NCBI GenBank assembly: GCA_039105265.1 | Contig: JAPFFF010000005.1 | Location: 992,001-1,056,000 of the forward strand | Length of the DNA stretch: 64,000 nt | Origin: Tritrichomonas musculus | Lineage: Eukaryota > Parabasalia > Tritrichomonadida > Tritrichomonadidae | Direction of reading: 5' to 3' | In this document: positions 9,877 to 20,211 of the stretch, piece after piece | How positions within the stretch are numbered: the first letter of the stretch is position 1 | How the letters are laid out: each line of letters begins with the position of its first letter | Position numbers and translations under genes: made by a program | The notes under the pieces: model-generated | Databases searched by the model: none | Told to the model about the DNA's origin: nothing | Seen by the model: the letters and a program-made list of their open reading frames with translations, nothing else

Positions 9877-12800
9877 ATGAGCATTCCAATTCAAATTAAC
9901 AATAAGACTTTTTTATGTAAAAAGAAGTTTATTCGTAATAACCCATCATTTAATGATTTTTTACAGAATGGTACATATATAATTAATCTCGATGACGTTG
10001 ATATTGAACCTTGTCAAGATATATTAACTCGAATCTTTTTAAATCAGCATTATTTAATATCAGAATCAAATATTGACTTTCTCACGTTGCTTAATAAAAA
10101 AATTAAATGTATTGATCTCCAAATAAAAATAAATAAATTTGGATCAAAAGACAAAAAAAATGTCGAAAATATTATAAATCATCCAGATTTATTATCTTTA
10201 AGCCAACTCGAAGATTTATTACTTGATTTACGCGAAGGAAATTTTAATAGTGCATGTTCAAGTATTGAAAGCATGATTACCGAAAAAAAAATTAATATCA
10301 TCACTCTTACACGAACTGTATTTGGTTCATTATTTCCATGTCTTGACAAAATTGATCTTTATTTAAATTTAATAACAAGAATTGATCATACTATTGAAAT
10401 TAAACGAGAATTTTGTTCAAAAATTGTTGAATTTTGTGAAAAATCAAAAAATATGTATAATCGAGAAATGTGCTTTATTATTAACAAATTAGTTGAAAAA
10501 GGTTTTATGGAATATAACGGATTTAATAAACACAATCCATTTTTTATGCATTATATGAGTGAAGAAGAAATAAACAAACTTTGTAGATCACGATCATCAA
10601 AGAAACTATACCTTCCAGAAATTAAAGGAGATAATTTTCACCAGCATCGAATTTGGTGCAATCAAGGCAACAATGAGCATAAAATAGCTGAATTCATTCG
10701 AAAAGATGATCTTGAACAAATCAAAAAGAACAACTTTAATTTTGATACTTATAACCATCTTCCACCTTCGATTTACGAATGTCATGAAATATTTGGTGTC
10801 AGAGCAAAACATGTTGAATATGCTGCATTATATGGTGCTGAGAAATGTTTTGATTATTTCATTGAGAACATTAATTATGCAACCACCAATGACAAGTTAG
10901 CTAGATGTGCCATAATAGGAGGTAACAACAACATCATCAAAAAGTGCATTGAAATGAAGCTAATGACGCAAAACTGTCTTGAAACAGCCTTAATTTATCA
11001 TAGAAACGAACTTTTTGAATTGTTACTTGGTCAGAAAAAATCCTTTTCAATCAGTCCCAATTTTTATCACATTTCCTTATATCATGGGTGCTTCAAAGCC
11101 ATTCAAATCATGATTCGTCATGGTTCTTCATATTCCTCCTTTCTATATCATGCGGTAACGCATGAAAATGTGTCACTTTTTCGCTGGCTTCTTCTTCTTG
11201 ATCCTGAAGTCAATTTCAAAGGCGGCCTCATGATTTTGAAGGCCATTGAAAAGTGCCACTATGACATCCTGAAGCTTCTTGTTAAGTATCCGTCATCTGA
11301 CTTCAATTGCAGTGACAAATTTAACGGTTCAACGTGTCTCCATTTTGCGTGCAAGTTTCACGACGATGTCCGCGTTGTCAAGATGGTCCTTGAGAGGATG
11401 AAGTATGAGATGATTGTTGCAAAGACAAAAGATGGTTACACGGCACTTCACAATGCGTGCATAAAAGGTAACGTTGACGTTGTTAAATTGCTAATGGAAA
11501 CTAACTTTTTCAATATTGATGAAGTGACCAAAAAAGGCCTCAATTCACTTCACTTGGCGGCAAGTAATAAGCATGCCGAAATTGTCAGATACTTCTTGTC
11601 GTGCCACCCCGAAAAAGTTAGGCCATTGCTCAATCAGAAAATAGTCCAGCTTTGTTACGATCTGCTCAATGTGTCTGTGACTGACATGTTATATGAAATG
11701 GTAAAAATTCCGCCTGGCAAAAATACATTGTCAAATGCTTGCTTGGCAAATGCTGTTGAGTATGCGACTTACCTGTTCAGTATGATGCAGAAGGAAAAGT
11801 GGCAGTTTGAATGCTCAAACAAGGACTTCATTTTGGCTTGTAAAAACGGTTTCTCTCAAATTGCCCTCCTTATGATTGGCAACTCAGTGCTGATCGTCCC
11901 TAACGAGATAATGGATGGCAAAACATCCCTTCATTACGCATGCAAAAACGGGATGGAAGAGGTTGTCAACTTCCTAATAAATCATGATTTCATCGATCTA
12001 AATTTGAGAGCAAAACGATCGAAGAGAGGTCAAAAAAGGTCAAATGAAGAAGAACCAAGATTCACCTATCAAGAAGATGAAGAAGACTTCTCATATGACA
12101 CTGAATATGACATTGAAGAAGAAGAAGACCAACCTGAAAATAAAGGTGAAAACAAAACCGAAAATAAAGGTGAAATTCAAGGTGAAATTAAAATTGTTAA
12201 GAAGAACTCAAGGAAAGAAAGGCGTGAAAAATTGAGAGAGTTTCTGAAAAAGTCGAACGTTGATCTTAAAGAAAAGTTTGATAAAGACACAGAGGACTAC
12301 ATTTATAATGAGGAAGACGACGACGACGTCCTAGACAAGCGAAAGTTTGACAATTTCATCAGCGAAGTTCGCGCGAGGCGTCCCGGACGTTCCGCCATTT
12401 CGATTGCCTGTCGTCATGGCCATCTTGGCATAGTGAAGTCACTTCTCAGCACGAACCGCGTTGATTTCAGGGGCGTCAATCTTCTCTTTGACTCCATTTG
12501 CTCTGGCAGCAAGGAGCTTGTGGCTTTTGTGTTTGAATTCATGCTCGACCACAACAAGATTGCGGGCAGCAGCAAGTTGCCTTTCTCGACGCGCGATGAG
12601 ACGCCTCTTCAGTTTGTGTGCCGTGTTTCTGACGACCTTGAAATAGTCCGTCTCATTTTCCATTACTTTCCGCCCCGAATGAGCGAGGAAGAGTTCAACT
12701 CGTACTACTACAGTGAGTTCCAAAAGTGCAACGATGACAGCTTCTATTCGTCGCAGATAGGAGTCTTCAACAACAATTTTGAATTTGATTATTACTGTAA

Positions 12801-14280
12801 TGAAAATTTGAATAGTTTATTCAAAATCGCAATTGAAAACGGACATCAAAAAACCGCCAGATTCATTCTTGACAAAATCATTCAATTGAATGACTCTCAA
12901 TTTTTGAATGACTGCCTGTTCAGCGCCTGCAAAGTGCCGTGTAAGGAAATCATGAGAATCATCCTTCGCTCCCCTGGAATGAGCAAGTTGTTCGAGATTG
13001 AAAACTTGGAGGAAGTCATCTTTGAAGTCTGCAAAAAAGGCCGAATTGACAATTTAAAGGTCATTTTTAAAGAGCTCGAATTGGACGTTGTCAACATGAT
13101 TTTCCATCAAACAAAGAACATCCTTCATCTCGCCTCAGAATCGCCAAACCCGGAGATTCTTGAGTACATCATTGCGATGAACAATGTGAGCATCGACATG
13201 GACCTAAATGGACCCGATGGAAACGGTTACACGGCTTTGATGTTGGCCGCAAAAAAGAAAAATTTCAGAAACACTGAAACTTTGTTCTTTAATAACGAAA
13301 TTAACCGTTCTATCGTTGTTCACAAAAAGTCGATTTATAGCTTATGTTATTGTACAGGCTCTCTTTGTTTCGTCGACCTCCTCAGGCAGGTGAAATCTTT
13401 CTCACCGAAGGACGAGAAACTCATTCTTCATTCTGTTTGTGAGAGTGGCAATGTTGAACTTTTTCAATGGATAATTGACAACAAAATTATTTCAATGGAA
13501 GAGATGATTAAGTATCAAACAAAAGAAGGGTTCAGTTGTTTTCATACTGCTGTTATAAACGGTCGTATAAAAATGATCGATAAGCTAATTCAATTGGGTC
13601 TGTTTGATGTTAATAATCGAGCAAATGACGGAAGAACTCCTCTTCAAATTGCCGTCGATTCAAATGATGTCAAAACCGTCGAATTCTTGCTGAACTCAAA
13701 TTTGACTGCCGTTAATTCACCTTACCCTAAGAAAAGGCAGACAGTCTTGCATAAGGCAGTGAAGGAGAGGTTGTATTCAATTGTTTGTTTGCTCCTTCTG
13801 AATCAAAAAGTGGATTTGAATGCAAAAGACGTTAAGGGAAGAACACCTGAAGAAATTTGCAACTCGAAAAGAATTCAGAAAATGTTCATCATAAAGAAAA
13901 GCGAAGAGGATGAAGAGGTCAAAATTCAAAAATTGAGAGGTTTATTTGATTCAATTCAAAAAGCTGAAAAAATTAAAGAAAAATTTTATAATTTTTTGAA
14001 GTTGAATAGAAAGATTAGATTCGATTATCACATAACTTCTTATGAATTTGACGATCCGAATCTATCGATTCCAAGTGCACTAAGGAATGATGGTTGTATG
14101 AACTACTGTTGTGATCCTTCATCATTATCTGATGACGACGAGGATGAAAATTTGGAAGATGCAGATAATGAAGTAGCATTTTTAAAAAAGAATAAAAATG
14201 GTACTAAAAATAAGAGAAGTAGAGCAAGATATAGAAATCGTAAGAAATATCAAAAAAAAAAGAATATTAATATTTCCTAA
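9877..14280 (+). CDS. Large ankyrin-repeat protein with BTB-like N-terminus
   Basis: 1467 residues. The first 90 (IQINNKTFLCKKKFIRNNPSFNDFL...) resemble the degenerate BTB/POZ-like head common in trichomonad ankyrin proteins. Ankyrin repeats run in blocks from about residue 290 to 700 (clear copies: GSTCLHFACKFHDD, GYTALHNACIKGNVDVVKLLM, GLNSLHLAASNKHAEIV, GKTSLHYACKNGMEEVVNFLI) and from about 830 to 1330 (RSAISIACRHGHLGIVKSLL, GYTALMLAAKKKN, GRTPLQIAVDSNDVKTVEFLL, TVLHKAVKERLYSIVCLLL). A charged E/K insert at residues about 710-820 separates the blocks. The tail is basic (KNKRSRARYRNRKKYQKKK). Ankyrin stacks bind proteins; the partner is unknown. Base composition changes sharply inside the gene (see findings). 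Confidence 0.85.
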   Translation: MSIPIQINNKTFLCKKKFIRNNPSFNDFLQNGTYIINLDDVDIEPCQDILTRIFLNQHYLISESNIDFLTLLNKKIKCIDLQIKINKFGSKDKKNVENIINHPDLLSLSQLEDLLLDLREGNFNSACSSIESMITEKKINIITLTRTVFGSLFPCLDKIDLYLNLITRIDHTIEIKREFCSKIVEFCEKSKNMYNREMCFIINKLVEKGFMEYNGFNKHNPFFMHYMSEEEINKLCRSRSSKKLYLPEIKGDNFHQHRIWCNQGNNEHKIAEFIRKDDLEQIKKNNFNFDTYNHLPPSIYECHEIFGVRAKHVEYAALYGAEKCFDYFIENINYATTNDKLARCAIIGGNNNIIKKCIEMKLMTQNCLETALIYHRNELFELLLGQKKSFSISPNFYHISLYHGCFKAIQIMIRHGSSYSSFLYHAVTHENVSLFRWLLLLDPEVNFKGGLMILKAIEKCHYDILKLLVKYPSSDFNCSDKFNGSTCLHFACKFHDDVRVVKMVLERMKYEMIVAKTKDGYTALHNACIKGNVDVVKLLMETNFFNIDEVTKKGLNSLHLAASNKHAEIVRYFLSCHPEKVRPLLNQKIVQLCYDLLNVSVTDMLYEMVKIPPGKNTLSNACLANAVEYATYLFSMMQKEKWQFECSNKDFILACKNGFSQIALLMIGNSVLIVPNEIMDGKTSLHYACKNGMEEVVNFLINHDFIDLNLRAKRSKRGQKRSNEEEPRFTYQEDEEDFSYDTEYDIEEEEDQPENKGENKTENKGEIQGEIKIVKKNSRKERREKLREFLKKSNVDLKEKFDKDTEDYIYNEEDDDDVLDKRKFDNFISEVRARRPGRSAISIACRHGHLGIVKSLLSTNRVDFRGVNLLFDSICSGSKELVAFVFEFMLDHNKIAGSSKLPFSTRDETPLQFVCRVSDDLEIVRLIFHYFPPRMSEEEFNSYYYSEFQKCNDDSFYSSQIGVFNNNFEFDYYCNENLNSLFKIAIENGHQKTARFILDKIIQLNDSQFLNDCLFSACKVPCKEIMRIILRSPGMSKLFEIENLEEVIFEVCKKGRIDNLKVIFKELELDVVNMIFHQTKNILHLASESPNPEILEYIIAMNNVSIDMDLNGPDGNGYTALMLAAKKKNFRNTETLFFNNEINRSIVVHKKSIYSLCYCTGSLCFVDLLRQVKSFSPKDEKLILHSVCESGNVELFQWIIDNKIISMEEMIKYQTKEGFSCFHTAVINGRIKMIDKLIQLGLFDVNNRANDGRTPLQIAVDSNDVKTVEFLLNSNLTAVNSPYPKKRQTVLHKAVKERLYSIVCLLLLNQKVDLNAKDVKGRTPEEICNSKRIQKMFIIKKSEEDEEVKIQKLRGLFDSIQKAEKIKEKFYNFLKLNRKIRFDYHITSYEFDDPNLSIPSALRNDGCMNYCCDPSSLSDDDEDENLEDADNEVAFLKKNKNGTKNKRSRARYRNRKKYQKKKNINIS

Positions 14281-15056
14281 AAATAGATGTAAAAACTTTT
14301 TATAATAAATGTTAGCATTATAAATGGTTATTTTTTTTTTTATTTTCTCTTCACTATAAAACTTCAACGATTGTTTTTGAATTCAAAAATATTTTTAACA
14401 TTTTTTGTTTTCCCAAATAATAAAGATTGATTGGAAGCAAGCAGCAAGTCATTTAACTTGCTTCTAATATTTTTTTTAAAAAAATTGGGAGTTTTATGTA
14501 TTTTTTAGAGTATTATTCAATGAGTTCTCACAAATAATAATATTTTAAAATATTCAATAAGTTCTCACAAATAATGGTTGATTTAAAAAATAATCTTTCA
14601 CTTGAAAAAATAAATTGGATTTGATTTTTTTGAATGAAAAAGGCTTTAATTGGAGCACTAATTTTTCGGAAATGATTGGAAAATGTTTCACCTAAAGTCT
14701 TTTTCAGTTGAAACCACAACAATATATAAAATTGTGGTTCATCCTATTTCATGTTTCAAAATTAGGTGTGATGATAATATTTCTAGGTTCAAAATATTTT
14801 TCATTTAAAAAAAAAAAAGAAATGAAGACAAACATTGACTTTTTCAAAAAGCTATTATTGAAAGTAATATTCTATGAGATATTTCAATTTTTATTACAAT
14901 AAATTCAAAAATTATTGAAAAAGTGGATTTATTTCCTCCTAATTCTTACGTTTCGAATTGACAAGTTCCTTTGACGATTCTATTCATCTTAATTGGAATC
15001 AATATTTTCAAGATTCAGATATTGAAGATAAACATCTTCAAAATTTATGCATTGGG
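14281..15056. other. Intergenic region with short hairpin and direct repeat
   Basis: Holds a 30-bp inverted repeat at about 14434-14463 (GAAGCAAG and CTTGCTTC arms, with an alternative GCAAGT/ACTTGC stem) followed by a T-run. A 24-bp direct repeat (core GTTCTCACAAATAAT) lies at about 14516-14539 and 14551-14574. The in-frame extension of the next gene starts at 14943. Nothing else recognised. Confidence 0.5.
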
Positions 15057-17882
15057 ATGGAAAAATACCTTATATTTGCTCAGAAATATGAAAATTCAGA
15101 TTGTATTTTTGTCGCAGAACCTACTCAAGATAAAGATAAATTTTTCCAAGATCCAGAAGTAAAAGCTCGATTTCCTAATGAGAAAATTATAAAGATCTTA
15201 TCTTTGACAAAGAATCTTTCTTTTTCGTCATTTTATATTTTTGTTTTAACAAAAGAGAACGATAAAAATAATTATTGTCTTCATTTACTGAATGAACGCT
15301 TCGAAGTAACCAAAATTCGTATAAACGATAAAATATTTAATTTCAAGAAGTCGAAAAGTAAATTTGACTTTAGAATTGTTGATTTTACTGTTTGCCCAAA
15401 GCCGCAATCAAAGAATTTTATACCTATTGTTTTTATAGTAAAATATTTATTTATGATTGAGAAAGAAGATTCAACCCAGCAATATATAACATATGCAGCT
15501 TTTTTTAGCTCATTGAATGAAAATGAAGTCATGATAAGCAATAGCCTTACTCCATTTGTTTGGAATGATAAAATTAGAGAGCCAATTTTCTTTGTTCCAA
15601 AAATTTTAAATGAATCTCCGCCAAATTATAAACAAAATTTAAATGAACGACCAACGTTAATTCAGTTTGCACCACCTTACTTTATCTTTTTCCGTAACCG
15701 TATGTTCAACGTTATTATCATTAAGAAAGATCATTATCGATCATTTGTTCTCAACGATCAACCGTTACATACCGCTTTTTGTCAATTTATACAGCGAGAT
15801 GCAGCTCTCTTTGTATTTAATGAAATCATCTCCATTATTGATTTTTCAAAGCAATTAAATATGCCAATACATATTTTTCCGCATGGAAAACTTCCTTCAG
15901 AATCAAAATTTTATTATGAAAATAACCATCTTTACATATTTTCTCAAAGAAAGATATATAAAGTTTCATTGTTATCAACGCAGACATCTGATTTTTCAAT
16001 AATTTTTGAAATCCAAGATAAAAAATTTGATAAAAAGCCGAACAATTTCACAATTTCATGCCATAATTTAATCTTACGAATTGGTAATGAATTTCATATA
16101 GCCAAGCCTAAAAAAGCAGGTACATTTGCTGCATCGATGTTAATTCAAAACCAAAACTTATTTGACTGTATAACTTCTCTTGATAGTCAACCTACAAAAG
16201 AAGATCGTAAACAAGCTTACAAAGACTGTTTTGATGAGTTATGGAATCAAGAACATAAAGAAGAAGCTTTAATGATTGCATGCAATCGCCATTTTAATCA
16301 AAAATTATCTTTTGTTGTTAATCTTTTTGAGATATTTAATGACGGTAAAATCCCCGATTTAAAAATGATTGAGGCGTCCAATATTAAAAAAGAAGAAGAA
16401 TTTGAAATTTATAAGCGTCTTAAATTTTATCTTGATCAATGCCGATCGAAGTTCAAAGAAAAAGGAGATAACAATAATTTTGAAGCCGTTAATTCGTATA
16501 TTATTATTTATTTAAGCTATTTTCATAAACGAAAGGAATTAATAAACTTTTTAAAAAGTGAAGATAGAATTGTTAAAAAAATAGTCAAAGTTTTCTTCGA
16601 TAAATTTGCAGATTCATGCTCTGTTAAAGTTGAAGAAGCACTTTATTATGCAGGAATACATGATGATAAAAATGCCCTTGAAAAGTTACAAATATTAAAT
16701 GATAAATTAAACCATCCAGACGATAATGCTGATCTAAATGACAATATTGATGCAAGTGATAGTATTGATTTAAATGATGATATTGATGCAAGCGATGGCG
16801 GTTATCATTTTTCGCCTCGTTTGGAAGCTGTTAAAATTGTGAAAAATCTCAATTTTAAAATTACTCAAGATTACCCAAAATATGAATGGATTTTTGATCC
16901 AAATGACCAAGAAATTGGATTTTATTATTTTCTTCCAAATGAAGAACATTATGAGAGTGAAACTTTAAATGAATCTTTACATACAAAATACGATGAAGAT
17001 AATTTTCCATATAAGAATAATTTTGATTTTAGTAACTGGGCTTGTAAGTTTTATATTGAATGGCTTCGCTGTAAAGGATTAGATCTTAAATCAAGATTAG
17101 AATACTCAGAAGAACTTTTTAAAAAATTAAGAGAAGTTCAAGAAGATATTGTGAATAACCAGTCAAGAGCTCAAAAATATTTAAATGAGAACAAAAAAAA
17201 AATTATATGGCTAGATTCAATTAAAAAGTATTTTTCAAAAAGCTCAAAAGGAAAAAGAAAGAATGGTCCTAGTCATGAAAGTAGTGAATTAAATGCAAAT
17301 TCTGCTCTTGAAGACTCAATCAAAGAAATTCATGAAATTATTCGAGAGACGATCATAACAATTAAAAAATATCCTAATGAATTTAAAAAGTTTAAAGCAA
17401 AAAATGATGTTAAAATGTTACTAGATACGCAAGATATTGATTTTAAAAAAGAAATGATGTGGCTTATTGAAGATTATGAACAAGCCATAGAATTAGAATC
17501 AGAAGGTACTACATCTGAAAGCCAAATTATTAAAAAGTGCAAGCAAGCAATTAATCCAGCTGAAGCTTTCAAATATTTTGATAAGAACCGCAAAGATAGT
17601 ATTGAAAGAAAAGTTGGAAATGATAAATATGAGTGGGAAGAAAAAATAGAATTTATTAGTCTTGCTGAATTTATAAAAGGGTTGAACATTTTAACTCCTT
17701 TGAAAACTGCATCTCCATTTCTATCTTCTGCCATTTCTATAATGACAAGTCGTATTCACAATTTGGAGCAAAGGATACAAATTCAAAAGCAAACTTTAGT
17801 TGAAGAAAAAATGAAAGCAGCTTATGATCAAATTTATGATAAAGTTGAAAACGTATCAAAGAAGGTGTTGAATTCGGAGTGA
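15057..17882 (+). CDS. Solenoid protein, possibly HOPS/CORVET (Vps18)-like; start uncertain
   Basis: 941 residues from the first ATG. The open frame extends upstream to a TAA at 14940 without any ATG, and those 33 or so extra residues look protein-like, so a spliced first exon or a non-ATG start cannot be excluded. The first 380 residues are beta-rich, as in a propeller. The rest is helical, with an EALMIACNRHF-type solenoid start, a D/N-rich imperfect repeat encoded at about 16735-16800 (NIDASD...DDIDASD) and a coiled-coil C-terminus. The order propeller, solenoid, then coiled coil after LTPLKTASPFLSSAI recalls Vps18/Vps39-type vacuolar tethering subunits, but the RING finger is absent. Recognition is weak. 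Confidence 0.4.
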   Translation: MEKYLIFAQKYENSDCIFVAEPTQDKDKFFQDPEVKARFPNEKIIKILSLTKNLSFSSFYIFVLTKENDKNNYCLHLLNERFEVTKIRINDKIFNFKKSKSKFDFRIVDFTVCPKPQSKNFIPIVFIVKYLFMIEKEDSTQQYITYAAFFSSLNENEVMISNSLTPFVWNDKIREPIFFVPKILNESPPNYKQNLNERPTLIQFAPPYFIFFRNRMFNVIIIKKDHYRSFVLNDQPLHTAFCQFIQRDAALFVFNEIISIIDFSKQLNMPIHIFPHGKLPSESKFYYENNHLYIFSQRKIYKVSLLSTQTSDFSIIFEIQDKKFDKKPNNFTISCHNLILRIGNEFHIAKPKKAGTFAASMLIQNQNLFDCITSLDSQPTKEDRKQAYKDCFDELWNQEHKEEALMIACNRHFNQKLSFVVNLFEIFNDGKIPDLKMIEASNIKKEEEFEIYKRLKFYLDQCRSKFKEKGDNNNFEAVNSYIIIYLSYFHKRKELINFLKSEDRIVKKIVKVFFDKFADSCSVKVEEALYYAGIHDDKNALEKLQILNDKLNHPDDNADLNDNIDASDSIDLNDDIDASDGGYHFSPRLEAVKIVKNLNFKITQDYPKYEWIFDPNDQEIGFYYFLPNEEHYESETLNESLHTKYDEDNFPYKNNFDFSNWACKFYIEWLRCKGLDLKSRLEYSEELFKKLREVQEDIVNNQSRAQKYLNENKKKIIWLDSIKKYFSKSSKGKRKNGPSHESSELNANSALEDSIKEIHEIIRETIITIKKYPNEFKKFKAKNDVKMLLDTQDIDFKKEMMWLIEDYEQAIELESEGTTSESQIIKKCKQAINPAEAFKYFDKNRKDSIERKVGNDKYEWEEKIEFISLAEFIKGLNILTPLKTASPFLSSAISIMTSRIHNLEQRIQIQKQTLVEEKMKAAYDQIYDKVENVSKKVLNSE

Positions 17883-18381
17883 AATGATTTTATTACTTAT
17901 TTATGCGGCTTTTATATTTTAGTAATGATAAAATTTGTTTCAATATTGAACTTTTTTATTACATATTATAATATATATATATAAAATTATTTATTTTAAA
18001 GTTAACTTTTTTAATCAAGCTGATTTAAGTAGCTTCATGGCTATCATGTTTAAATAATTAACCATAATAAAAATTGAAACAGTTTATGTTATTTTATAAA
18101 ATATTATCAAAGATAGAATAAAGTTGAAAGAAGTGCAACGATTGAATAATAACTGTATCTCATGAATTATGGTGTTTATAAAAATCATCAAACAAATTTT
18201 ATACTGTAGCTAAGAGTGTATTTGATAAATATTTTGATATCATTAACAGCAAGCAATTGACTATTTAATCTATTAAAGGAAATAGAAATATCTATATTTA
18301 TAAATTGAAGAAATTGTAGGTTTATATAAGAACATATACAAATAATATATATATTATAATACATTTATAAAGAATGGTATT
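17883..18381. other. Convergent intergenic A+T-rich region
   Basis: 499 bp between two convergent genes. TATATA tracts; no frame, repeat or RNA recognised. Confidence 0.6.
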
Positions 18382-19209
18382 TCATAAAAAAGAATCCAAA
18401 GTCTGTGAAATATGTCTAGTTTGATTGAATGAGGGAGCAATTGACTGGTCATCTGATGGTTCGTATATTTTTTCTTTCTGTATAAAAATTTGATCAAAAT
18501 GAACGCCAGAAATAGGAACATAATTTACTTCAAATAAGTTTTCTGCTGTCTTTGAAGGCTTAGCCGGATTTTGTGTTGATTTTTCCTTTGGTTTGTTTTT
18601 AATTTGACTCTCATCTATTTTTAAAAAATCTTCATAAAATCCTCCAGATATCATTGAGCCACCAGACCCACCAAAGCTCATATTGAAGCCACCAGTTAAT
18701 GATGTCTTTTTATCTGATTGTTTTTTATCTGTTTTTTTGTTAGGATCAAAAAAAGAAAGTCCCCCAGATAAATTAAAATTAATTGGATTTGTCTTATTTT
18801 TTTGCTTGGAATCGTTTGATGGATTTTTATTTAATGAGGTGAAATCAAACAAAGGCTTGGAAGAATTTTGAGTTGTAGAAGCTGAAGTCGTAGAAGCTGG
18901 TGTTGTGGAAGCTGAAGTCGTAGAAGCTGGTGTTGTCGAAGCTGAAGTTGTCGAAGATGGTGTTGTCGAAGCCTGTGTTGTAGAAGCTGGTGTTGTGGAA
19001 GCTGACGTCGTAGAAGCTTGACTTGTAGAGGAATTAGTTGATAGCGTGTTCAATGATGAAAAATTAAAACTTGGAAATGTTGTGGTGGAAGTACCTGAAT
19101 TATTTGTAGTTTTGTTATTTGAACCAAAATTGAATAAAGAACCTGTGTTTCCTGTGCTTCCTGTGTTTGTTGAACCAAAATTGAAAGAACCTGAAAAAAG
19201 AGAACTCAT
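18382..19209 (-). CDS. FG-repeat nucleoporin-like protein
   Basis: 275 residues of low complexity. The N-terminus holds GSFNFGS, LFNFGS and FPSFNFSS motifs in S/T/N/G-rich spacers. A run of A/P-S-T-T tetrapeptides follows (residues about 62-115), encoded by a 12-bp-based tandem repeat at about 18880-19020. The middle has FNLSGGLSFFDPN and GGFNMSFGGSGG, and the last 90 residues are charged and more complex. FG/FNFG motifs in unstructured sequence are the mark of nuclear pore FG proteins that bind transport receptors. An unrelated secreted S/T-rich protein is unlikely because no signal peptide is present. Confidence 0.5.
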   Translation of the reverse strand: MSSLFSGSFNFGSTNTGSTGNTGSLFNFGSNNKTTNNSGTSTTTFPSFNFSSLNTLSTNSSTSQASTTSASTTPASTTQASTTPSSTTSASTTPASTTSASTTPASTTSASTTQNSSKPLFDFTSLNKNPSNDSKQKNKTNPINFNLSGGLSFFDPNKKTDKKQSDKKTSLTGGFNMSFGGSGGSMISGGFYEDFLKIDESQIKNKPKEKSTQNPAKPSKTAENLFEVNYVPISGVHFDQIFIQKEKIYEPSDDQSIAPSFNQTRHISQTLDSFL

Positions 19210-19218
19210 TCTTAAAAA

Positions 19219-19223
19219 AATGA
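19219..19223 (-). promoter_or_regulatory. Initiator element (Inr) of the FG-repeat gene
   Basis: Read on the minus strand the site is TCATT, with the A at 19221 lying 12 nt before the ATG at 19209. Confidence 0.45.
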
Positions 19224-19326
19224 AATGTGATATAAAAAAAATATATTAAAGTTACAAACAAACCAATAATCACCTTTATTGATCATCTTGATCAAAACAA
19301 TATTATAAAATAAAATATTAATATAC

Positions 19327-20211
19327 TTATTCTTCGTATTCAGCATTTTCTGCTTCATCGGCTGGTTCTGTTGGCTTTTTCGGTCTGACAAGTTTTTTAT
19401 ATTGCTCTGGACTCATGAAGTGCAATTGTTTATCTTTTCTTTCTTTTAATGTCTTTCTACGTTCAAGTTCACGTTTTCTAGGATCTAAATCATCAACATG
19501 ATTTGAATGATACGTGTTTTGAGATATGGGTTGTCCAGAATTAGTAATTTTATTAATACGATTTCTAAGTCGTTCAGTACCTCTAAGTTTAGATTGCTCT
19601 AAACGTTCTTTGTATTCGGTTTGTATCTTTTTCATGTCCATTGGTGGTTCCCTATATTTATTTCTTCCAGCTCTAGCTTCACGCTTAAGATCTTTTTGAA
19701 TATTTGCTAGATAACGAGGAACTTCGGGACGATTAACTTTGTCGGCCATGAAAACATCATCAAGATTTGCATTCGATTCTTTAAGATCTTTTGACATGTC
19801 TTCAACTCGTTGTTCTAATAACTTATTTAATTCATCCATTGCATTGGGTTGTTGATCTTGAGCGCGGCGAAGCCTTAAATCAACAATATTAGAATTAAAA
19901 TTGTGTTTTTTATCAGGTGGTGGAACGTCTACTTTCATTGCTGGTGGAAAAGTAAGGATTTCATCTGCTGTTGGTGTTTCGTAGAATGAAGTTAGTAATG
20001 AAAGGGCTCGCTTACAAAATTCTTGATCAACATCTTCGCATTCTGGTGCACGCTTTGTCTTTTGAGATTTGACTGGAGTCCTTGTTTTATTCATTTGTTT
20101 AGATGAAATTTTAAACTGAAGATATTGGACGTTTAGAAATGAGTCACCAGTTGAAATGACGATTATATTTTGAGAAGATTTTAAATCATAATTCATACTT
20201 GAAATCTTCAT
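19327..20211 (-). CDS. Hypothetical basic/coiled-coil protein
   Basis: 294 residues from the ATG at 20211, or 255 from the fortieth codon (MNKTRTPVKSQ). An initiator-like TCATA at 20220-20224 favours the longer form, but an out-of-frame ATG lies between it and the start. Composition is highly charged. Helical, basic segments include PRYLANIQKDLKREARAGR and DPRKRELERRKTLKERKDKQ, ending in the motif MSPEQYKKLVRPKKP and an acidic tail. It is not recognised. The late block faintly recalls cytoskeletal or flagellar linker proteins, but I would not name one. Confidence 0.6.
   Translation of the reverse strand: MKISSMNYDLKSSQNIIVISTGDSFLNVQYLQFKISSKQMNKTRTPVKSQKTKRAPECEDVDQEFCKRALSLLTSFYETPTADEILTFPPAMKVDVPPPDKKHNFNSNIVDLRLRRAQDQQPNAMDELNKLLEQRVEDMSKDLKESNANLDDVFMADKVNRPEVPRYLANIQKDLKREARAGRNKYREPPMDMKKIQTEYKERLEQSKLRGTERLRNRINKITNSGQPISQNTYHSNHVDDLDPRKRELERRKTLKERKDKQLHFMSPEQYKKLVRPKKPTEPADEAENAEYEE

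Noticed and set aside
12439-12723. Leftward 94-codon frame inside the ankyrin gene
   Set aside because: Opened only by the local rise in G+C; it has no protein-like features.
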